Of a stretch of DNA of 33,721 bases, positions 10,361-21,580 are shown piece by piece. Position 1 is the first letter of the stretch, and each line of letters starts with the position of its first letter. Position numbers and translations under genes: made by a program. The notes below the pieces were generated by a model. That model worked only from the letters and a program-made list of their open reading frames with translations. It had not been told where the DNA came from and searched no databases. The stretch covers positions 1 through 33,721 of the forward strand of contig JAQGDQ010001587.1 in assembly GCA_030141605.1 (NCBI GenBank), given 5' to 3'. The DNA is from Tubiluchus corallicola (taxonomy: Eukaryota; Priapulida; Priapulimorpha; Priapulimorphida; Tubiluchidae).

Positions 10361-11603
10361 TGGCTTTAAATTTGCGACTTCTGAATCTTCAAGAAAAACA
10401 CGTGCAGATGGCAGCACAGGTTTCATTCAAGCATTAATTGTGCAGTATTGCAGTATACGTGGAGCCTATTAGAAAATAATTATTGCAGGCTGCAAGGCTT
10501 CCAGTTAACCTGAGACGGCAAAAACAGATTTGGTTTTATTTTTCCGGGGGGGGGGGAGGTTTGACGTAATGATCTTTGGAGGAAGTGAGCGTACACTGGC
10601 TAGTGTAAAACGCAGCGACACCAAACAAAAAAATGAGGCGTGTGATGATGATGATGAGGCGTGTGTTCTTATCTCAGATTTACTCTTTAAAAGGGAAGAA
10701 AAGATAATTTTTGATCACGTGATCACGTTCCAAAACTCTCCATACGAAGTTATGTTACTTATCATTTCGCTTACCTGTTTGATGGACTTGTGTAACTAGC
10801 AAAGAAATTCTTGGTAATTTAAAATGTTTGCGCCAATTTGGTAAAATGTCATTGTGTCAACATTCCAATGTTCACTAGAAAACATTACTGGCTGGCTTCT
10901 CAAAAATATATTATTAATATTAAGTTATTGGCAAAATACAGCAATCTAAACTTTTGCTTAGTCGGTGAAGTGGCGCTACAAATGCTCTGATTATTTTGTC
11001 CAAATTTTAAGCAATGTTAGCTAAATTTGTTTTGACCGACGTATCGTCAAACTGAGAATTCAAATTTGAAGTTTCATACAGCGTTGCTGCTAATGCAAGC
11101 CCTGCGCGCAATGAGGCAGTTCGTAGGTGATACAGAATTTCAAGACGATTTTTATCCTTAGAAAAGCTAACGGTTCTTCTCCTTTAAATATATTACCGCC
11201 TTCGTAATCCTCTTGGGGTATCACTTACCGTGTAATTAGTGAGGTCACGTTACTTTGCAAATATTGACTATGCTCAGTATCAGTTGATACAGCTGTTCAG
11301 TATCTACCGGCAGACCACAGCTTTTGTTTGTCCGAGATTTACTCGGCATCTTGGTTGTCCGGAAGCCGTGGACACACGTGACCAACTTGGACAGTCTGCT
11401 GCTTGATACGTGCTTAGTGAAAGATATGACTTCTGAGCTGACTGTGCATTCGGGGTTATGCAATGTGGACATCATTATGACACTCATGAAGCCAAAACTG
11501 TTTTGGGTTTCGTCAAACGGCTTCAGAGCTGAACTACATTTTAGAAATGGAATTTCTAGTATCATAGTGGTATACCCATAAAAGGCGTCAAGCAAATTTA
11601 TAA
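10361..11603. other. unique sequence, no confident gene
   Basis: Contains an 11-base G run (10546-10556), a short GATGAT repeat near 10640-10660 and several open frames under 100 codons. An 85-codon plus-strand frame at 11324-11581 overlaps a minus-strand frame; neither shows a recognisable domain. Confidence 0.35.
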
Positions 11604-11742
11604 ATGATGATGATGATAATGATGGTGATGATGATGATGATGATGATAATGATGATGATGACGACGACAACGACGACGACGACGACGATGATGATGATGG
11701 TGATGGTGATGATAATGATGATGACGACGACGATGATGATGA
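11604..11742. repeat. (GAT)n/(GAC)n trinucleotide array
   Basis: About 140 bp of GAT with interspersed GAC and AAT triplets. The overlapping minus-strand frames encode poly-Ser, poly-His or poly-Ile/Val runs, as expected from three frames of one microsatellite. Confidence 0.95.
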
Positions 11743-12175
11743 GTTTTGTTTGAATTGTAATATTGAGGTAATCTGCATAAGTGCTTTGCAGGTTGCCTAG
11801 CCATATTGAGAAACGATTACAAATGCGTAAAACCGTCCAGATCAAGTGAGAACGTCGTGGATAAAAGCAGGTTCACCTGTTGCGATAACAACTTCTTATA
11901 TTGTACTAAGGCGTATCGCAACTTACGTCGAACGTTACGTTACGTTACGTAATGACAATGAACAATGGCAACGACATCGACAACGACAGCGACAGCCTCA
12001 TCATCGATGTGCACGGCAAGAGAGGTCCACAATGTTCAATAACTGTTATGATGGCTGCTGCATTAATGGCTTCATCTGTCTTCTGATGTTTTGTAATCTA
12101 CACATCGCATTTGCTGCAGAACGCACCGAAGATGAACTGCTGTTCTCCGAAACGATTTTAATGTTTACATCATCT
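11743..12175. other. unique sequence with short TTACG repeat
   Basis: Includes a short (TTACG)n run near 11930-11950 and a CGACAACGACAGCGACAG stretch near 11970-11995. No credible gene. Confidence 0.35.
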
Positions 12176-12840
12176 AAACAAACAAACAAACAAATAAAGA
12201 AAGAAAGATAAGAAGAAAGAAAGAAAGAATGAATGAATGAATGAATGCTTGAATAAATGAATGAGTGAATGAATGAATGAATGAAGGAGTGAGTGAGTGA
12301 GTGAATGAATGAATGAATGAATGAATGAATGAATGAATGAATGAATGAATGAATGAATGAATGAATGAATGAATGAATGAATGAATGAATGAATGAATGA
12401 ATGGATGAGTGAATGAATGAATGAATAAATGAATGAATGAATGAATGAGTGAATGAATGAATGAATGAATGAATGATTGAATGAATGAATGAATGAATGA
12501 ATGAATGAATGAATGAATGAATGAATGAATGAATGAACGAATGAATGAATGAATGAATGAATGAATGAACGAATGAACGAATGAACGAATGAACGAATGA
12601 ATGAATGAACGAATGAATGAATGAATGAATGAATGAATGAATGAATGGATGAATGAATGAATGAATGAATGAATGAATGAATGAATGAATGAATGAATGA
12701 ATGAATGAATGAATGAATGAATGAATGAATGAGTGAATGAATGAATGAATGAATGAATGAATGAATGAATTAATGAATGAATGAATGATAAATGAATGAA
12801 TGAATGAGTGAATGAATGAATGAATAAATGAATGAAAGAG
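12176..12840. repeat. (GAAT)n tetranucleotide array, ~620 bp
   Basis: AAAC and AAAG repeats (12176-12228) lead into a long GAAT array with sporadic GAGT, GAAC, GGAT and AAAT variants. Its period of four gives a 12-base coding repeat on the minus strand (Phe-Ile-His-Ser), which explains the long open frames there. Confidence 0.97.
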
Positions 12841-12852
12841 AATGAAGAAAAA

Positions 12853-12925
12853 GAGAGAGAGAGAAAATGAAGAGACAGACAGACAAACAAGCAGGCTGGC
12901 AGACAGACAGACAGACAGACAACAC
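12853..12925. repeat. (GA)n and (CAGA)n short arrays
   Basis: A short GAGA run is followed by two CAGACAGA blocks separated by CAAGCAGGCTGG. These form the tail of the compound microsatellite to the left. Confidence 0.85.
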
Positions 12926-13700
12926 ACACAAGCGTACAAAGAAACCAGTAGTCAATTCACATTTAGAATTCACATGCAGAGAAAAACCTTTCAACACTAA
13001 CAGCGTCAGTTGGGAGCTAGGTCCCTCTGCTGAGGAACTTCATCTAACTTCAGACTGATTAACTGATGAGGAGGAATGATTAAAGTGTCAGCCAGAATTG
13101 ATGAAATGGCCAGAGAATCACCGACCTACTTATTTTAGGTCCATAGATTTGAACGATTCGCAAAGATCGCAGACTGTGTACAATAACTGGGTCAGCAGCA
13201 CTAGAAAAAACAAGAATTGGTAAAACTGTGATGCTCATGCAGCTCGATTACGGACTGTGAGGGTTTTTTGCGCCTCAAACCGCCTACTGAGTACTTAAAA
13301 TGTATGTTTTTCTGCTTGCGCAATGGAAAAAACTCAAAAACTTAATATTCCGGCTTTGAAGCCGGCACCTCAAACAGTACGTAATAGCCTACATAACTCC
13401 AACAGACATTGTTTTGGAGTTATACAGAAGTTTTTTTAACACATTATTATTATTATGATTGCACGAAGAATTCATAGTTTTTATTAAACAATAGAAACTT
13501 CTAAATTACTTACTTTTAGTTATATTATTGTGAGCCTATTGTTAGTGTAACACAAACCAATTGTTAAAGGACTTTATAACAAATTTTAAATGCGTCACAT
13601 ATTCAAGTACTGCGGTAATACAACATTCGTGAACTGATTTCCACCGTTTTTGGTTTTTGGCATTTTTAAAACATGTTTTTTGAGCTGGACAGCACCATAT
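12926..13700. other. unique sequence; one perfect 10-bp hairpin
   Basis: No gene recognised. At 13393-13423 the arms ATAACTCCAA/TTGGAGTTAT are perfectly complementary around a short loop. Confidence 0.4.
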
Positions 13701-13704
13701 TCAC

Positions 13705-13900
13705 ACAACCTTTTTCAGGCGAATTTCGAACGCGTGCGTTGCCGCAAAGTTCGCCATGTTTCGCGTCTTTGGCGCGAGTGAACGAGAATGACGTACGAGG
13801 TACAGAAAGCGTCTTTGGTTACCGATCTTTGGTGACCTCGTGACTGCACTCATGACGTCATTCGTCTCGCGCAACGAAAAATGGCGGCTCTTCAAATTTA
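13705..13900. promoter_or_regulatory. CpG-rich promoter-like patch with CRE and YY1-like sites
   Basis: CpG is dense here compared with the surrounding AT-rich DNA. A full palindromic CRE, TGACGTCA, lies at 13853-13860, and AAAATGGCGGC (YY1-like) at 13877-13887. The ATG inside that site opens only six codons, and no clear exon follows, so the transcript, if any, is unidentified. It could also be the promoter of a decayed transposable element. Confidence 0.35.
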
Positions 13901-14006
13901 GTACCGCTAACGAAGTGATAAAAAATCAAATGAAACAAGTTTTACGGAAAGTTTATAATAAAATTAATTGAATATTGGTAAGGAGAGTTGGATTTTAAGT
14001 TGTAAA

Positions 14007-14312
14007 AGCTTATATTATAGTGAGGTTTAGTTTAAAGGAAAACCGGACGATTGTTTAGACTCAATCTCATTTTAATTTTCTGTCCAAAATATACATTGCC
14101 TTGCCTATAAAAGTTAACAATATTGTTTCTTATAATTGAATAATTAGCTTAGAAAGTTAATTAAGGGCAACAGAACACAGCTATTGCTTACGTCAGAAAC
14201 TAACCACAGTTTGTGCAATGGTAGGCATTTTCCCTTGCGCGTCAACCACATTTGCATAACTGTTACTGTTTAAACACATGATGTCACGAAAAATGGGCGT
14301 TACATCATATGA
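14007..14312 (+). repeat. ~300-bp inverted repeat, left arm
   Basis: From AAGCTTATATTATAGTGAG to GTTACATCAT this segment matches the reverse complement of 16246-16535 with scattered differences. Shared landmarks are CCGGACGATTGTTTAGACTC and AAACTAACCACAGTTTGTGC. It may be one arm of a composite element or one of two dispersed opposite copies. Confidence 0.8.
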
Positions 14313-14898
14313 CATCAAAAACTAACACTGCAGTTCATGATCATGGTTATCACGGTACGGCCTTCTATTTGTCGGCCACGCGAATGTGACAAAAAGGCGC
14401 CGCTGCCAATCTTTGTAGATTCACGTAGCTTTGAAAGTTTAACGAAATTTAAGTATCCGAGGTAATTATTGCTTAATCCAAGCTTTGATTTAAAATAGGC
14501 TATTGTAGTTTTCAATATTTTAGAGCATTCTTTATTCTGAACTCGTGTTTACACAATCTTGCGGTTTTCCTGTAATCTATGAACTGGATCCGCGACTACC
14601 ACGTGTCCGCAAGCAGGGCGGATCGTAAAACTGGCAAAAATGCGGATCCAGGTCTGCGAATCCTCGAGCCGCAAATCTCTGTTAACTCACACAAGAGTGG
14701 TAGCCAGAAATGCAAACAAACTTGTCAAAAGTTTTTTAACAAGCTCCTGTATCAGCCATCTTAATTTGATCCTGTCAGCGCGTGTGCCGCAAGTTGTTGA
14801 CTGTTGGCCGCGTTTAAATAAACAAGGTCGAGTGTTGAAACTCTAGACACTCTGCCAAGATTCAACAAATATAAACTGTATCTAGAGCGCTGCTAATT
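14313..14898. other. unique sequence inside the inverted-repeat pair
   Basis: No gene or known repeat recognised. Overlapping short open frames at 14579-14846 lack recognisable domains. Confidence 0.35.
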
Positions 14899-15270
14899 TG
14901 TTGTTGTGGAGATCGCTGGCATCTATTAGAATTACATAGAACATTGTAGAATGTTCCGTAAGAATAATCGTCTTACCGTGTAGAATGTTCTAGAAAGAAA
15001 CGTCTAGAATGTTCCCTGGCACCCTATATAAGGCGAAGCAGGCCGCTGAGATGGACACACGCAGATTCACACGGACGTCACTTACACATTCTCTTGTATA
15101 CTTGTATTTTCAGATACACTTAAACGTTTTCAAGATTTTCACATTTTCTGTAAACATTTCGCGTTCCTTCATACTTTTGTGTTGTAGAATTCTGGCTTAA
15201 TAAACTAGTTTAATTTGAAAATGTTTTCTGGTTTTCTCTACGAGCCTTCCGAGAGAAACAAAACACAACA
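14899..15270 (+). mobile_element. LTR (solo or 5') of an LTR retrotransposon
   Basis: The 372-bp segment starts TGTTGT and ends ACAACA, perfect short terminal inverted repeats. It has a TATA box (TATATAAG at 15025-15032) and an AATAAA signal (15199-15204) followed by T-rich sequence, in normal LTR order. After a TT spacer, TGGAGCCAATG at 15273 could be a tRNA primer-binding site, which would make this a 5' LTR. A LINE fragment interrupts the interior 55 bp later and no gag or pol is present. Three heat-shock-element-like motifs lie just upstream of the TATA box. Family (Ty3 or BEL type) cannot be decided. Confidence 0.65.
14939..15014 (+). promoter_or_regulatory. cluster of heat-shock-element-like motifs in the LTR
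   Basis: 14983-14995 reads GAATGTTCTAGAA, a perfect three-unit nGAAnnTTCnnGAA element. 14939-14956 has four units (GAA, TTG, GAA, TTC) with one mismatch, and 15007-15014 has two units (GAATGTTC). All are 10-90 bp upstream of the TATA box, the position heat-shock factor sites take in hsp promoters. Confidence 0.6.
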
Positions 15271-15330
15271 TTTGGAGCCAATGAATTCATTTTCAAGAGA
15301 CAGCTATAACAAACTGACTAGTAAAATGAT

Positions 15331-15822
15331 GCATTAAGATTAGTCTCTGGCTATTCAAATAAAACGCCCCTCATAACTAATCAAACCTCTGCAACAGAAT
15401 TAAGAACAATGTTTGAAATCTCAATTTTACAAGCACATAAAGACTTCTACACAATCTTGTTTTTATATAAATACATCAACAATATTAACACACCCTTCAT
15501 CAAAAATAAGCTTCCACTCCTCTTGGAAGCAACATTAAATCCAAGAACACACAATATTAAACAAACACGCACTAATAACAAATACGGTAACAATTCTATC
15601 ACTAAACAAGGAGTTCAACTTTGGAATACCCTGCCATCAAATTTAAAACAAATCGAGTCTTTCGACGAATTCAAATCAAAATTAAAAATACATACATTAA
15701 ATCGTATTGAAAACCCTACATACGTAAACGATAATATATATTCATTTTATTTACCCACGTCCATTTTAAATTATATGTATATATTGTATATAGTCTATTA
15801 TAATTTGCGTGTAACACTATAA
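15331..15822 (+). pseudogene. non-LTR retrotransposon reverse transcriptase, C-terminal tail (5'-truncated)
   Basis: The open frame begins ALRLVSGYSNKTPL and continues through YKYINN to GVQLWNTLPSNLK and FDEFKSKLKI. This is the pattern found at the C terminus of jockey/CR1/L2-like reverse transcriptases, after the catalytic domain: the 'LR...PL' thumb-side segment and the 'G..LWN.LP..I...FK..LK' end. The catalytic part is missing. Stops lie immediately upstream (TAG TAA at 15319-15324), next to the LTR remnant, so this is a 5'-truncated insertion. Its frame is intact for 164 codons to the normal stop, suggesting a fairly recent insertion. The 3' UTR continues to about 16004 and ends in a TA repeat. 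Confidence 0.75.
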
Positions 15823-15974
15823 TGTATATTTTGTTTTAAATTTTTGGCTCAGTAGTTTTTAGTTTGCACTGGACGCATTTGCCTTTAACAGTTGTGTGAA
15901 TTTTATTCTCATGCTGCGATGTTCTTTTATGCTTTTATAGTTATGAATATCGATTTTTTATGGCAGACAAAGAT

Positions 15975-16004
<30 letters not shown>
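15823..16004 (+). mobile_element. 3' UTR and (TA)n tail of the LINE fragment
   Basis: Continuation of the LINE after the stop codon, including CACTGGACGCATTTGCCTTT and CATGCTGCGATGTTCTTTTA, ending in AAAGATTATTATATATA. The same sequence recurs at 17617-17837, which defines the shared 3' end. Confidence 0.7.
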
Positions 16005-16005
<1 letters not shown>

Positions 16006-16245
16006 GCCATAATTAGAATCTACCATTTTGTAAAGCTCTCTAGCCGTAATTAACACGAATAGATAAGAGCGTCTTGAAGTTTTTTTGAAAGGGAGACGCC
16101 GTGCAAAGAGATGTCTAAAAGAGGAGGTCTGTCTGGTCTGTGATCTCGTGTTACAGCACATTCTAACTGCGCATCGTTTACGTTCCTAAAATCAGTTTCT
16201 GCTTGCCAAGTAATCGAAAATGCAGCTTTGACCTACCATGCAGAA

Positions 16246-16535
16246 TTTCATGTGATGTAAAGCCCATTTTCGTGACATCACGCGTTTAAGCAGTACTGTA
16301 ACATAAAGGAAGATGTCTGCCATTGCACAAACTGTGGTTAGTTTCTGACGTAAGCAATAGCTGTGTTCGGTCGCCGTTAATTAACTTTCTAAGTTAATTA
16401 TTCAAATATAAGGAACAATTGCTAACTTTTATAGGCAAGACAATGTGTATTTTGGACAGAAAATTAAAATGAGATTGAGTCTAAACAATCGTCCGGTCTT
16501 CTTTTAAACTAAACTCTCATTATAATATAAGCTTC
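16246..16535 (-). repeat. ~300-bp inverted repeat, right arm
   Basis: Reverse complement of 14007-14312. Homology stops at AAGCTT on the outer side of both arms, and the outer flanks show no obvious matching target duplication. Confidence 0.8.
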
Positions 16536-16656
16536 ACTGGCTTCACTGGCTTCTTCACCTGCATCTCAGAATACTCAAGTAACAATTTTGGACATCCAGG
16601 GTTAACTGGGTTGCTGAAGATTTTTTGACAAAAATGTGATCCCGCAAAACAGCAAA

Positions 16657-16724
16657 AGGGAGATAGGGAGGGGAGAGAGAGAGAGAGTCAGGGAGAGAGA
16701 GAGAGAGAGGGGGGAGGGAGAGAG

Positions 16725-16773
<49 letters not shown>

Positions 16774-16783
16774 AGGGAGAGAG

Positions 16784-16876
<93 letters not shown>

Positions 16877-16949
16877 GAGAGGGAGAGAGAGAGAGACAGA
16901 GAGAGAGAGCGAGGGAGAGGGAGAGAGAGAAAGAGAGAGGAAGACAGAA

Positions 16950-17036
<87 letters not shown>

Positions 17037-17115
17037 GAGAGGGAGAGGGAGAGAGACAGAGACAGAGAGAGAGAGCGAGGGAGAGGGAGAGAGAGAAAGA
17101 GAGAGGAAGACAGAA

Positions 17116-17174
<59 letters not shown>
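16657..17174. repeat. (GA)n array with ~160-bp higher-order repeat
   Basis: About 520 bp of GA with GGGA, GACA and GAAA variants. Landmark blocks GAAAGGGAGAGGGAG (16871 and 17031) and AGGAAGACAGAAAGGG (16938 and 17104) recur at about 160-166 bp, so a longer block has been duplicated within the array. The open frames encode Leu-Ser or Arg-Glu runs. Confidence 0.95.
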
Positions 17175-17177
<3 letters not shown>

Positions 17178-17600
17178 ATTATTTAATAAGGGTGAGTTCT
17201 CTGATTCTGGCAGGAAGAAGTTCATTGCTATGGTAACGGAGTAAGGTAAATTGTTTGAACTCGATCCATCCATTTCAAAGCAAATAATTGCTTGAAGCCG
17301 TGCTGCAGAAATAGCTACGCGGCTGTAAAGGAACCGCTCGTCGCGCATGTTTATAATTCGCGTTGCATGCAGACTTCACGTGTTACGGTCCACTAGACAT
17401 CGACAAAACCACTTAAATCAGTAAGAATTCTCCACGAGAAAGATTTCAGACGCCAAACGGTAACTAAAACGTATTTATGGAAATTCTTGATCGCAACGGA
17501 AATTCTCTGCAGTCAGTAAGCTGCGTAATCACAGCTTTTTGTTCCCAAGTAACGAACTAACCGAAAACAATTTAGACTGACGGAGTATATATATATATAT
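17175..17600. other. unique sequence, nothing recognised
   Basis: No gene or RNA identified. It ends in a short TA repeat next to the second LINE fragment. Confidence 0.35.
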
Positions 17601-17616
17601 TGTATATTCTATAATC

Positions 17617-17837
17617 TATATATTGTATATAGTCTATTATAATTTCCGCGTAATGTTATAATGTATATCTTGCTTTAAATTTTTGGCACAGTAGTTTTTA
17701 GTTTGCATTGGACGCATTTGCCTTTAACAATTGTGTGAATTTTATTCTCATGCTGCGATGTTCTTTTATGCTTTTATAGTTATGAATATCGATTTTTCAA
17801 TGGCAAATGAAGATTAGTATATATATATATATATATA
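17617..17837 (+). mobile_element. LINE 3' end, second copy (severely 5'-truncated)
   Basis: Collinear with 15775-16004 in the same orientation: TATTGTATATAGTCTATTAT through TTATGAATATCGATTTTT, ending AAGATTAGTATATATA. Only the 3' UTR is present, as expected of an aborted reverse-transcription insertion of the same family. Confidence 0.75.
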
Positions 17838-18183
17838 GGATTGATGTCTGTTTTTGCTTTTGCTTTCCTAGGACATCAGTTTCGTTAAAAATCCACTAAA
17901 TTATTTTAGTAAAATTAGATTTTTTTAGGAATCCAGGGGCAACAGTAGCATATGTGAAACCGATGGTGCCATTGCTACTGCAGTCCTTTCTTGCTTTTAT
18001 AAAATGTATTTTTCTCAGTATAAGATTTGTTTACACATTTAGTAACACAATTTTAAACTTTTATTAGAACACTCCGTTTCGTCTCATCTTGTAGGGTGAT
18101 AAATTGTGCAATTTGTCCTTGTTATATTGATGAAACTTCAGATCAAATTTATCACATACCAATCGGCTTATTCAAGCACTAAC
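17838..18183. other. unique sequence, nothing recognised
   Basis: AT-rich target DNA to the left of the 5S SINE. Contains short T-rich stretches and no supported gene. Confidence 0.35.
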
Positions 18184-18192
18184 CAATGTGTA

Positions 18193-18258
18193 TCAAATCA
18201 CGTTGAAAACACCGGTTCTCGTCTGATCACCGAAGTTAAGCAACGTAGAGCCTGGTTT

Positions 18259-18289
<31 letters not shown>

Positions 18290-18731
18290 GGGTGCTGTAG
18301 GCTTGCGGGATGCCCACGCTGTATCTCGACACTAGGCGGAGGAGTTGCACAAGCGGCCAACGGCTAGAGGGCGGAGGAGGTCAAGTGACCCAACGGCCAT
18401 GTGTAGAGGAGTAAACCTTCCAAATCAGGAGTGGAGCTCCGAAGGTAGACCAGTGCAGCATGCTCACTGACTCCGGCAGCTCCTGCAGCCAACCTGGTGC
18501 CAAACTTATCGCTCCGCTTTCCTTTGGACTACACCAGGGAGGAAGAGAGGGGGTTCCTGTTGTCTGGGCAACTCAGGATCTCCATACACCTTGCCCAGGC
18601 GTGAACCACTCCAGTGGTTCAAGGATCGGATTGCTCAGCCACAGTCGAATCTGCAGCTCCATCAATGTGATCAATAACTGACTCTGTCGGCGCACACTCC
18701 ATTGTCTTCCGAGACAGAAGGATGCCAACAA
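18193..18731 (+). mobile_element. 5S-rRNA-derived SINE with 9-bp target duplication
   Basis: A 539-bp element bounded by CAATGTGTA at 18184-18192 and again at 18732-18740. Its head is 5S rRNA from nucleotide ~11 to the end (18195-18304), which retains the internal pol III control region. A unique body follows, including GAACCACTCCAGTGGTTC (perfect 8-bp palindromic arms, 18602-18619). The tail ends TTCCGAGACAGAAGGATGCC and CAACAA. SINEs with 5S heads are the SINE3 class; this family's body is not one I can name. The first ten 5S bases are missing. Confidence 0.85.
18195..18304 (+). pseudogene. 5S rRNA-like head of the SINE
   Basis: Matches 5S rRNA positions ~11-120, with GAAGTTAAGCAACG (A-box region) and TACTTGGATGGGTGACCGCC (C-box region) intact, and ends GGTGCTGTAGGCTT. 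It lacks a pol III T-run immediately after and continues into SINE body, so it is not a stand-alone 5S gene. Confidence 0.9.
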
Positions 18732-18740
18732 CAATGTGTA

Positions 18741-19449
18741 ATTTTCAGTTAAATGTAGGTAACAAGTTTGATTTTTTGAAAGGATAAAAATGACAAAGAT
18801 GTTAACATCAAATCATCTCCATTTTGTTGTGTTACAGTTATGATCTTGAATACCTAGTGCTCACTATTAATAACAGCTGAATTACATGCTAATTAACGTT
18901 GCAAATTCGACCTGCATCAGTACAACGCTTAATAATTAGTCAGCTTCGTTTGCGGCCCAGTGACTGTAATAAACGATGTATCAATCATTCCGCAAGTTAG
19001 CGTCAACATATTTACACTGGCTGGCTTCATTTCATACTCTGTGGTTTTATGAGCACAGCATAACTAACACGTACCATGAACAAGTTGTCATAATTGGCAA
19101 CAGCTGCTGCTTGTCTGGCTTCAGTGGCGTTCCGTGGTTTCAGGGCCACAAGATTTTTAACAATGTGATAAATAAAAGAGTTATTTCTGTACACTGCATG
19201 CACCTTTGCAGCGACAGACTTTTGGAACTTCTGCGTTGGGACATTATAATGATGTAAACATGGTACTTTATGTTTTTACGTGATTACTCCAATTTTCCTA
19301 CCAATCTACAGTGTACTACTGTGACAATTACAATTGCATTTACGATTCAATGTTGATGTTTTTCAAAAACAAAGAAATTTCTTGACACTGTTGTAAACGA
19401 GCACTGTGCTCAGTGATATTTATCCTTAAAATTTTTTACATAATACTAA
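18741..19449. other. unique sequence, nothing recognised
   Basis: Contains a 93-codon open frame (18976-19257) without recognisable domain or supporting context. No repeats seen. Confidence 0.35.
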
Positions 19450-20097
<648 letters not shown>

Positions 20098-20524
20098 AAA
20101 AACAATAAGGTCTAAAGAAAATCTATTAGAAATACTCAATCGGTCATCAATGTACGTACTACGCCTACTGAAGCCAACACATTCATTGCTGCAACATTGG
20201 AACGATGTTTGATTTGCACTGTGTAAACAGCTGGAAACGTTATCTATAACTTCCGTGTAAACAGACATTTAATGAAGATTGTAATTAGGTCTCTGTCATG
20301 TTTAATACGCGCTCATAAAATCTCACAATTAACTGACCACTTTGTAGTTATGAACGCCAGTTCACATTACGATCAATATTTGGCCTCTTTTCATAGAAAG
20401 GGTTGCCTAATTAGTGAATTTCGGTCAAACTCTTTGTAATTGGCCACATCCCTCTATATTTATAACTTTGCTTGACACTGAGTTGCACATTGTACGTGTA
20501 GAAGGGTAGTGCTGAGAAATGAGC
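20098..20524. other. unique sequence, nothing recognised
   Basis: No gene, RNA or repeat recognised. Confidence 0.35.
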
Positions 20525-20900
20525 ACTAGTGTGTTGACGGTGCTGCTGCTGCCACCGCTATCATTGGCGTCACTGCTGCCACAGTCACTGCTGTCACTGC
20601 CACCGCCACTGTTGCAGCGTTATTACTTATAAGCATTGCTGTTCAGCTTGTTGTTGTCGTTGTGAATTGTTACTAGTGTGTTGACATCACTGCTGTCACT
20701 TCCACCGCTATCATTGGCGTCACTGCTGCCACAGTCACTGCTGTCACTGCCACCGCCACTGCTACAGCGTTATTACTTATAAGCATTGCTGCTTTGCTTG
20801 TTGTTGTCGTTGTGAATTGTTCCTAGTGTGTTGATGGTGCTGCTGCTGCCACCGCTATCATTGGCGTCACTGCTGTCACTGCCACCGCCACTGCTGCTCT
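20525..20900. repeat. ~149-bp tandem repeat, 2.5 units
   Basis: Units begin CTAGTGTGTTGA at 20525, 20673 and 20823 (spacing 148 and 150). Each contains a GCTGCCACCGCTATCATTGG section built of CTGC/CACC triplets and a unique ACAGCGTTATTACTTATAAG section. The middle unit differs from the outer ones at the start (ACATCACTGCTGTC versus ACGGTGCTGCTGCT). Confidence 0.9.
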
Positions 20901-21580
20901 GGGTGGGACAGTGGGCGATGAAGGGTTTACTGTTTATTGTTTATTTTATTTCACGTCAACACAAATACACAATTAATACATTAAAAGAAACAAAAAGTTA
21001 TCAATAATTCAATGAATAACAAACAGCAAGATACATTATAGGAAGTAAATTTTGGAAAAAATGATTTATGTCTTTAGACATAGGTCAATCTATGATAAGC
21101 AAAGATAGTGATATTGCTACTTCCTTTAATACTGGTGTCTAAACAACGTCATGTACAGCATCATTACAAATATGCTAACTTGACTCTCAAAACACTGTGC
21201 AGTTGAAAGATAAACAAGAGAATTATCGCTGTTGTATTTGCTCAGTAAATTCGTATACAGTTTACTTTGAGCACATAACTAGTTTAGATATATCATAGTT
21301 TAGGTTTGCTATATATACAAATGTAAATGTGTTGCGGGCAATCAAAAAGCGGGGCTTTGTCCCACACTGTGAAAGAAAAAAAGGAATGAAAATAATCTAA
21401 AAATTTGAAGTGAATCGTATGATAAGGAAAACATTAGTGCTACAGAACGGAATGATGTAATGAATGAAGCTCATATATGAGATGATATAAAAGATAGATA
21501 GATAGTTAAGATAAAATGATAGACAAAGATAGAGAAAAAGAGAATTGAAATGAAATAGAAAGGATGGCGGCGACAGTCAT
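20901..21580. other. AT-rich unique sequence
   Basis: Left flank of the tandem units. TTTATTGTTTATTTTATTTCA at 20933-20955 could be the reversed polyadenylation end of a minus-strand retroelement; there is no further support. A short GATA run lies near 21491-21505. Confidence 0.3.

Noticed and set aside
11245-11778. 177-codon minus frame and 85-codon plus frame
   Set aside because: Half of the minus frame is a Ser-coding microsatellite; neither unique part matches a family I know, and the two frames overlap.
12046-12939. Long minus-strand frames of Phe-Ile-His-Ser repeats
   Set aside because: Direct translation of the GAAT microsatellite in several frames.
16602-17348. Leu-Ser (minus) and Arg-Glu (plus) rich frames
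   Set aside because: Both strands of the GA microsatellite are open; not genes.
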